DNA of 10,873 nt, taken from NCBI GenBank assembly GCA_016207765.1, contig JACQOY010000121.1:1-10873 (forward strand), in the 5' to 3' direction. Every line of letters begins with the position of its first letter. Within the stretch, counting starts at the first letter, position 1. Position numbers and translations under genes: made by a program. The notes under the pieces were generated by a model. The model ran no database searches and was not told where the DNA came from. It saw only the letters and a program-made list of their open reading frames with translations. The stretch is from Deltaproteobacteria bacterium (GTDB lineage: Bacteria; UBA10199; SBBF01). Shown here piece by piece: positions 6,367-10,873 of this stretch.

Positions 6367-7755
6367 CTATTCCCCCACCAACTTCTTTGCCCGCTGAAGC
6401 TCCGCCTTCACCCTCTCGCGGGCCGTTCCGCCAATTGATTTTCGCCGGTTGATGGAGGCCTCCACATCCAGCCACGACTGCACATCCGCTTCAAAGGCGG
6501 GAGAAAACTGTTTCATCTCCGGCAGGGACAAATTCTCCAGCGTCTTCCCTTTTTCGATACAATGCGCCACCATCCGTCCCACAATTTCGTGCGCGGATCT
6601 GAACTCCACCTTCTTCAAGGCCAGATAATCGGCAAGGTCGGTGGCCAGAAGAAAACCTTCTTGCGTTGCCTTTTTCATCGCCTCCGCCTGCACCTCGATT
6701 TTTGGAATCATCTCGGTTAACACAAAAAGAGAAATAAAAACCGTATCGAGCGCATCAAAAAGCGGCTCTTTATCCTCCTGAAGATCCTTGTTGTAAGCGA
6801 GAGGAAGCCCCTTGATGACGGTCAAGAGACCCATCAGATCGCCGTACACCCGTCCCGTTTTTCCCCGAATCAGTTCCGGTGCATCGGGATTCATTTTTTG
6901 CGGCATCATCGACGAACCGGTGCAAAACTCCTGTGGCAAAACCACAAAACCGAACTCCTGACTGCTCCAAAGGACAAGCTCTTCCGACAACCGGGAGAGA
7001 TGGGCCATGATCAGCGAGAGAACGGAAAGAATCTCCACCACAAAGTCGCGGTCGGAGACGGTATCGAGGCTGTTCCGGCTGACACTGTCAAACCCCAGTT
7101 CCCGCGCCGTAAATTCGCGATCGACCGGAAAGGTGCTTCCGGCAAGGGCCCCCGCGCCCAGCGGACAAACATTCACCCGGGCGTGTGCATCCTTTATCCT
7201 CCCCTTGTCGCGCTCCAGCATTTCAAAATAGGCGAGCCAATGGTGCGCCCAGTAGATGACTTGGGCCCTCTGCAGATGCGTGTATCCCGGTATGGGAACA
7301 AAACCTTTTGCTTCGGCAATATTCAGAATAGCCTTTTGAAGATTCGAAACCGCCCCGGTGAGCTCGTTCAACTGGCGCCTGGCATAGAGCCGCAAATCAA
7401 GCGCCACCTGGTCGTTCCGGCTTCGCGCTGTATGCAGTTTGCCGCCGAGACCGCCGACCTTTTCGGTAAGGCGGGCCTCGATGGCCATATGGATATCCTC
7501 CAAGGCATTGGACCATTCAAACTTTCCCTGATCGATTTCCGCCTTTACTTCCAGAAGCCCTTTGTCGATCTTCTTTTGCTCGGCCTGTGTCAATACCCCG
7601 ATCTTTTCCAGCATTCGGGCATGGACCCTTGAGCCCTCGATGTCTTCGGCATAGAGCCGCCGGTCGAAGGGGAGGGAGGCGTTAAAGGCCTCCATCAAGG
7701 GGTGTTCCCCCCGCTTAAAACGACCGCTCCAAGCCTTTTTCTTCTGTGTGTTCAT
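6367..7755 (-). CDS. argH: Argininosuccinate lyase
   Basis: Splits argininosuccinate into arginine and fumarate, the last step of arginine synthesis; a homotetramer of the fumarase/aspartase superfamily. It has 462 residues from the chosen ATG. HTARSRNDQ is at 108-116, the catalytic His160 in GYTHLQRAQ, and the superfamily signature GSSMMPQKMNP at 280-290 with the flexible-loop serine and Lys287. Start at 7755 (MNTQKKKAWSGRF) is chosen because WSGRF is the common N-terminal motif; a more upstream TTG lies inside a probable -35 box. No Shine-Dalgarno is visible and the predicted leader is very short. It is the first gene of the lysine cluster, an association I know from deltaproteobacteria. 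Confidence 0.97.
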   Translation of the reverse strand: MNTQKKKAWSGRFKRGEHPLMEAFNASLPFDRRLYAEDIEGSRVHARMLEKIGVLTQAEQKKIDKGLLEVKAEIDQGKFEWSNALEDIHMAIEARLTEKVGGLGGKLHTARSRNDQVALDLRLYARRQLNELTGAVSNLQKAILNIAEAKGFVPIPGYTHLQRAQVIYWAHHWLAYFEMLERDKGRIKDAHARVNVCPLGAGALAGSTFPVDREFTARELGFDSVSRNSLDTVSDRDFVVEILSVLSLIMAHLSRLSEELVLWSSQEFGFVVLPQEFCTGSSMMPQKMNPDAPELIRGKTGRVYGDLMGLLTVIKGLPLAYNKDLQEDKEPLFDALDTVFISLFVLTEMIPKIEVQAEAMKKATQEGFLLATDLADYLALKKVEFRSAHEIVGRMVAHCIEKGKTLENLSLPEMKQFSPAFEADVQSWLDVEASINRRKSIGGTARERVKAELQRAKKLVGE

Positions 7756-7771
7756 AAAGTTACGGAACGGG

Positions 7772-7800
7772 ACGGTATCAACTTGAGCCCCCTTTGTCAA
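7772..7800 (-). promoter_or_regulatory. Candidate sigma70 promoter for the argH-lysA-dap operon
   Basis: A perfect -35 hexamer TTGACA (7800-7795) is followed by a 17-base spacer and a weak -10, TACCGT (7777-7772). Transcription would start near 7765, about 10 bases before the argH ATG, giving an almost leaderless mRNA; that fits the lack of a Shine-Dalgarno there. The -10 match is only moderate. Confidence 0.35.
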
Positions 7801-7826
7801 TTAACCCCCCCTTGCCAACAAAAACC

Positions 7827-7855
7827 TTGACGCTCCCCCCGCGTTGGGCAATAAT
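7827..7855 (+). promoter_or_regulatory. Candidate sigma70 promoter for rho
   Basis: TTGACG (7827-7832), a 17-base spacer, then AATAAT (7850-7855): each hexamer matches consensus at five of six positions. Transcription would begin near 7862, leaving about 150 bases of leader before the rho ATG at 8011. This is divergent from the argH promoter. Rho genes commonly have long leaders used for autoregulation, so a leader here is plausible. Confidence 0.5.
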
Positions 7856-7861
7856 AAAAGG

Positions 7862-8010
7862 GATTTTAAACGATCACGGATCATTCCAGTTATACTAACG
7901 ACTTGAGATACTCATCAATCGGCTAACCGAATTAAACCGATAAAGACTCCCCAAAAAGAGAGATAATCAGAGACGTCTCCTGTCGTGTATACCATGCATC
8001 AATAACCATC
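7862..8010 (+). promoter_or_regulatory. Putative rho 5' leader
   Basis: About 150 bases, A-rich and with no ORF of note. It holds two small symmetric sequences: TCGG-CTAA-CCGA at 7919-7930 and a perfect 10-base palindrome GAGACGTCTC at 7970-7979. No Shine-Dalgarno lies before the ATG at 8011. There is no known riboswitch that I can recognise. An in-frame TAA at 7933 limits any longer Rho start, and no ATG, GTG or TTG occurs between it and 8011. Confidence 0.35.
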
Positions 8011-9576
8011 ATGTCATCATCCGACTCCAGATCCAACGGCCGCACCGGGGGCATTCGGGAATATACCCCTCCTCCGCGCCGCCGCTCCCCCATAGGCACA
8101 GGCAGAAAACCTTTTGGCAAACCGACCGACCGCGACGACCCTTTAATGCCGATGCCCAACTCGGGTCCGGCGCCCGATTACAGCCGCACCGACGGGCCGA
8201 AGCCTCCTCCTCCCAGTGAACCGGCGGGAGAAAACGGGAGCGGCGAACAACCTTCCCAAGCCAACTCTGTTTCAAAAGCCCCGGTGGAAGAGCATCCGCC
8301 GCTGGCCAGCTTTTTCAAGGGGGGGGTGATGTATCTCAAGGATTTAAAACTTGTCAAAATAGCCGATCTTATCCACCTCGCCCGCGAATTCGGCATTGAA
8401 GGGGCCGCCGGCATGAAGCGGCAGGAACTGATCTTCTCCCTTCTGAAAGCCCAGACCGACCAGCAGGGGGCAATTTACGGAGAAGGGGTTCTGGAAACAC
8501 TCCCGGATGGATTCGGATTTTTGCGTTCCGGCGATTTCAGCTATCTTCCGGGGCCCGACGACATCTACGTTTCACCCTCCCAGATCCGGCGGTTCAACCT
8601 GAGAACCGGCGATACCGTTTCGGGTCAGATCCGTCCCCCCAAGGACGGCGAGCGTTATTTTGCCCTTCTGAAAGTGGAGCAGGTGAATTTCGAGGACGCC
8701 GAACTGGCGCGCGACAAAATCCTGTTCGACAACCTGACCCCTCTCTACCCCAACGAACGGTTCAATCTCGAATTCGACCCGAAAAATTACACGACGCGGA
8801 TCATCGATCTGCTGACGCCTTTGGGCAAAGGACAGAGAAGCCTCATTGTCGCCCCGCCCCGCACCGGAAAGACCATGATGTTGCAGAACATCGCCAACGC
8901 CATTTCGGCCAATCATCCGGAGGTTGTGCTAATCGTCCTGTTGATTGACGAAAGACCTGAAGAGGTCACCGACATGGAACGTTCGGTGAAAGGGGAAGTC
9001 ATCAGTTCCACGTTTGACGAACCGGCCACGCGCCATGTGCAGGTGGCCGAGATGGTGATCGAAAAAGCCAAGCGGCTGGTGGAGCACAAAAAGGATGTGG
9101 TGATTCTCTTGGACAGCATCACCCGCCTGGCGCGGGCCTACAATACGGTGGTGCCCCCTTCGGGGAAAATTCTCTCCGGCGGTGTGGACTCCAACGCCCT
9201 GCACAAGCCGAAGCGTTTCTTCGGCGCCGCCCGGAATATCGAGGAAGGGGGGTCGCTCACGATTGTGGCCACCGCCCTGATCGACACCGGTTCGCGGATG
9301 GACGAGGTGATTTTCGAGGAATTCAAGGGAACCGGCAATTCCGAAATCGCTCTCGACCGCAAGCTGATGGAAAAACGGATATTCCCCTGCATGGATGTGA
9401 ACGCCTCCGGCACGCGGAAAGAAGAACTCCTGCAACCCGAAGACGTCTTGAACCGCGTCTGGGTTCTGCGGAAGCTCCTTCATCCGCTCAACGTGCTCGA
9501 TACGATGGAATTTCTGATTGATAAAATGCAGGGGACGAAGAACAACAAGGACTTTCTGGAGTCGATGAATAAATAA
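8011..9576 (+). CDS. rho: Transcription termination factor Rho, with N-terminal extension
   Basis: Hexameric RNA-dependent ATPase that ends transcription. It has 521 residues against about 419 in E. coli. Residues 1-106 are a Pro/Ser/Gly/Arg-rich, probably disordered extension. The canonical start [13 protein letters not shown] begins at 108. The RNA-binding cold-shock-like domain follows (about 155-227, GFGFLR at 167-172). The ATPase has Walker A APPRTGKT (281-288; E. coli has Lys where Arg284 stands), the catalytic [10 protein letters not shown] (313-322), Walker [17 protein letters not shown] (363-378) and the [10 protein letters not shown]-terminal motif (466-474). All key residues are present. 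The ATG at 8011 has no Shine-Dalgarno, whereas the internal ATG at 8329 has a strong one, so a 415-residue form is also possible. The stop TAA is followed at once by a REP-like TGTAGGGGC. Confidence 0.96.
   Translation: MSSSDSRSNGRTGGIREYTPPPRRRSPIGTGRKPFGKPTDRDDPLMPMPNSGPAPDYSRTDGPKPPPPSEPAGENGSGEQPSQANSVSKAPVEEHPPLASFFKGGVMYLKDLKLVKIADLIHLAREFGIEGAAGMKRQELIFSLLKAQTDQQGAIYGEGVLETLPDGFGFLRSGDFSYLPGPDDIYVSPSQIRRFNLRTGDTVSGQIRPPKDGERYFALLKVEQVNFEDAELARDKILFDNLTPLYPNERFNLEFDPKNYTTRIIDLLTPLGKGQRSLIVAPPRTGKTMMLQNIANAISANHPEVVLIVLLIDERPEEVTDMERSVKGEVISSTFDEPATRHVQVAEMVIEKAKRLVEHKKDVVILLDSITRLARAYNTVVPPSGKILSGGVDSNALHKPKRFFGAARNIEEGGSLTIVATALIDTGSRMDEVIFEEFKGTGNSEIALDRKLMEKRIFPCMDVNASGTRKEELLQPEDVLNRVWVLRKLLHPLNVLDTMEFLIDKMQGTKNNKDFLESMNK
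8317..8331 (+). promoter_or_regulatory. Strong internal ribosome-binding site and ATG in rho
   Basis: AAGGGGGGGG at 8317-8326 is followed by TG and the ATG at 8329-8331. AAGGGG sits about 6 bases from the ATG, a good Shine-Dalgarno arrangement, while the upstream ATG at 8011 has none. Initiation here would give [14 protein letters not shown], the normal N-terminus of Rho, and a protein of 415 residues. It may be the true start or an alternative one. Confidence 0.45.
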
Positions 9577-9594
9577 TGTAGGGGCAACCCTGCG
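9577..9594 (+). repeat. Partial REP-like edge between convergent genes
   Basis: TGTAGGGGCAACCCTGCG fills the entire 18-base gap between the rho TAA and the stop of the convergent NAGPA-family gene. The first nine bases match the element edge found after dapB, dapA and dapF; only a minimal hairpin can form. No intrinsic terminator for either gene is visible here. Confidence 0.5.
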
Positions 9595-10341
9595 TTATTT
9601 CCTAAAAATCCCCAACCCCACCGGCACTCCAACATAACTCGGCAGTCTCAATTCAAACGAACCAACATGTGCATACATCTGGCTGGAACTCCCGCCATCG
9701 AAGTTGAGCGCCGCCACACACCCCAAGCCCCCTTTTGATTCGGGCTTGGCCATCAGTTTCGCCAGTTCGCCCACTTCAATTGGAAAAAGAGTGGTTAGCA
9801 GAACCACCTCCCCTTTTTCATTGATGCCGACGGCGGTTTTCTGGCTTTTTTCGGGTTTAAGCCGAGGCACTTTCCCCCCCACAACCAACCTGGGCCCCAC
9901 CTGAACGGCGGTTGTGATGCCTTTTATGCTTTTCCAATCGGAGCTGTGAACGATGTGGGGTCTCCCTTTCTCGATGTAAAAAACACCCCACCACGAAATT
10001 TTTTTGAAGGGATTTATTTCTTTGCCGCTTTTGATGACAAGACCAAGCGGTTTTCCGGACGGATCAAAGAAATTGGCATTTACGGCAATAATCGCCCCGG
10101 TTCGGTCGGCCAGACGGCGGATCGACTCGTATTTTTCCGGTGCCGCCAAAAGAGGACGAAAATCGTGCTGTTTCGGGTTGATCTTGAAGACATGGACAAG
10201 ATACGGCACCCCTTCGGCGCTTTTTTTGCCGACCTCGACTTTTTGGTATGAAAGTCCGGGCTCAAGGCGCATCCAGCCGGAAGCCGGAGAGATCAGAGGA
10301 AAAAGGCAGAGAATCAGCAAGAAAAGAAAACCCTTTTTCAT
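9595..10341 (-). CDS. Secreted phosphodiester glycosidase (NAGPA) family protein
   Basis: 248 residues from the ATG at 10341. Residues 1-22 form a Sec signal peptide (KKGFLFLLILCLFPLI core, cleavage near SPASG), so the protein is exported to the periplasm or beyond. The rest matches the NAGPA/DUF2233 domain by its hallmarks: AVNANFFD at 86-93, GLVIKSG at 100-106, QVGPRLV at 147-153, AVGINEKGEVVLL at 170-182 and LNFDGGSSSQM at 212-222. The animal relative uncovers mannose-6-phosphate by removing GlcNAc from a phosphodiester; bacterial members are mostly uncharacterised, and the substrate here is unknown. An earlier in-frame TTG would add 12 residues before the signal peptide and overlaps a likely -35 box, so it was not used. 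No Shine-Dalgarno is seen. Convergent with rho. Confidence 0.88.
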   Translation of the reverse strand: MKKGFLFLLILCLFPLISPASGWMRLEPGLSYQKVEVGKKSAEGVPYLVHVFKINPKQHDFRPLLAAPEKYESIRRLADRTGAIIAVNANFFDPSGKPLGLVIKSGKEINPFKKISWWGVFYIEKGRPHIVHSSDWKSIKGITTAVQVGPRLVVGGKVPRLKPEKSQKTAVGINEKGEVVLLTTLFPIEVGELAKLMAKPESKGGLGCVAALNFDGGSSSQMYAHVGSFELRLPSYVGVPVGLGIFRK

Positions 10342-10348
10342 GACATGG

Positions 10349-10377
10349 GATATAAAAAATTTTTGGAGGAATGCCAA
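10349..10377 (-). promoter_or_regulatory. Candidate promoter for the NAGPA-family gene
   Basis: On the minus strand TTGGCA (10377-10372), a 17-base spacer and TATATC (10354-10349). The start site would fall about at the ATG (10341), implying a leaderless or nearly leaderless transcript, consistent with the absent Shine-Dalgarno. Confidence 0.4.
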
Positions 10378-10383
10378 CCAAGA

Positions 10384-10407
10384 AACTAAGTCAACAACAT
10401 CTTAGTT
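10384..10407. repeat. 7-bp perfect inverted repeat, possible operator
   Basis: AACTAAG (10384-10390) and CTTAGTT (10401-10407) are exact inverted copies separated by 10 bases. They lie just upstream of the candidate -35 box of the NAGPA-family gene, where a regulator could bind. As RNA it could also form a small hairpin, but there is no T-run following it in either direction. Confidence 0.35.
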
Positions 10408-10419
10408 AACCCCCTGTAC

Positions 10420-10452
10420 AAATAAAAAACCCCGCTGTTTCCAGAGGGGGTT
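10420..10452 (-). terminator. Intrinsic terminator after the PIN-domain gene
   Basis: Read on the minus strand: AACCCC, an inner CTG-GAAA-CAG stem-loop with a GNRA-type loop, GGGGTT, then a T-run (TTTTTTATTTG). The hairpin spans 10452-10428 and the T-run 10429-10420. It lies 48 bases beyond the PIN gene stop codon. Confidence 0.75.
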
Positions 10453-10499
10453 GGAAGGGGGGGGTAAATGATAAATAGAAAAACTTGATCCTTTCTTTT

Positions 10500-10873
10500 T
10501 TAAGGCTCAATGATTTTCAATTGGGGAAAATAAGAGCGGTAAAACCCCCGATCCCGCGTTGCCAGAGCATCAGCGGCATGTACAGCATGGGCGGCCACCA
10601 AAAAATCGGCCATGATTCTGTTTTTAGTCCCCCCTTTCGTTCGGTATTTTTTGAATAATTGGCCCCCTTGGAAGGACGCCTTTCGATCCATGGGAACCAA
10701 CTGAATATTGACCGTTTCAAGGGCCCTGTCCAATTCGGCCTGTACCTCAAAGAAACAGGACATCTCGCTATAAACGATATCGCAAATGATCAAAGAGCCC
10801 GATTGATAACAATTCTCCAAAAGCGCCTTGGAGGCCTTGGGATGCATGCCGCAGCGCGGCGGGTCGGCGACGA
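10500..10873 (-). CDS. PIN-domain ribonuclease (VapC-like), N-terminus atypical or missing
   Basis: The frame is open to the right edge. From the ATG at 10847 there are 115 residues; eight more in-frame codons (VADPPRCG) precede it to the edge. Conserved PIN features: Glu28 in DIVYSEMS, Asp81 in MADFLVAAHA, Asp99 in ATRDRGFY, and the C-terminal YRSYFPQLKII, as in VapC-type metal-dependent RNases. The first catalytic Asp, normally in a DTNV-like strand at the extreme N-terminus, is not found in the usual form. Instead the sequence reads VADPPRCGMHPKA, which looks like an RlmD/TrmA-type methyltransferase motif or a divergent VAD. No antitoxin gene is visible; it would lie beyond the edge. GC jumps to 85% over the last 26 bases, so the edge may be an assembly junction. 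Confidence 0.7.
   Translation of the reverse strand, partial: VADPPRCGMHPKASKALLENCYQSGSLIICDIVYSEMSCFFEVQAELDRALETVNIQLVPMDRKASFQGGQLFKKYRTKGGTKNRIMADFLVAAHAVHAADALATRDRGFYRSYFPQLKIIEP

Noticed and set aside
7756..7800. ArgH starting at TTG 7800
   Set aside because: The TTG is the beginning of a perfect TTGACA -35 box, and the normal ArgH N-terminus starts near 7755.
10384..10407. The 7-bp inverted repeat as a terminator
   Set aside because: It is A/T-rich, has a 10-base loop and no T-run after it; the real terminator is at 10420-10452.
1..10873. Window as a circular element (in-frame continuity across the ends)
   Set aside because: The minus-strand frame at base 1 could join the frame at 10873, but that has a one-in-three chance, and the core biosynthetic genes argue for a chromosome.

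Overview
The window looks like a chromosomal piece of a Gram-negative bacterium of deltaproteobacterial type. This rests on the gene order argH-lysA-dapF-dapA-dapB (an order I associate with that group), a predicted outer-membrane lipoprotein made of TPR repeats, a LolA/LolB-like envelope protein and a long Rho. GC content is moderate, and few starts have a good Shine-Dalgarno sequence. The lineage is an inference.

Layout. Right to left on the minus strand, from about 7800 down to 109, runs a probable single operon: argH (last step of arginine synthesis), lysA, dapF, dapA and dapB (four steps of the diaminopimelate/lysine branch, which also supplies the peptidoglycan cross-linking residue), a 14-repeat TPR lipoprotein, and a small exported LolA/LolB-like protein. 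A possible further gene overlaps the end of the last one and leaves the window at base 1. Between argH and rho (7756-8010) lies a divergent promoter region. Rho (8011-9576, plus strand) is complete and carries a disordered N-terminal extension of about 106 residues, with a strong internal ribosome-binding site at the usual Rho start. Convergent to rho is a secreted NAGPA-type phosphodiester glycosidase family protein (9595-10341, minus). At the right edge is a PIN-domain ribonuclease (10500-10873, minus) that lacks its usual N-terminus and ends in a clear intrinsic terminator.

The most unusual content is between the genes. At four successive junctions of the operon (after dapF, dapA, dapB and the TPR gene) a short palindromic REP-like element begins exactly at the stop codon: the element edge YTGTAGGGGCG supplies the last Leu codon and the TAG stop. 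A fifth partial copy starts directly after the rho TAA. Two of the elements are near-identical 54/55-bp palindromes, one is a composite of two hairpins, and the gap before the LolA/LolB-like gene holds a different dimeric palindrome whose stems show compensatory base changes. The DapA and DapB C-termini look like the family's normal ends, so insertion seems to have been precise. A likely explanation is a REP/RAYT-like element that targets or carries GTAG and so settles on TGTAG stop codons.

Both extreme ends of the window are clearly richer in GC than the interior. The right end encodes a methyltransferase-like DPPR motif fused in frame to the PIN domain, so the edges may be assembly junctions.
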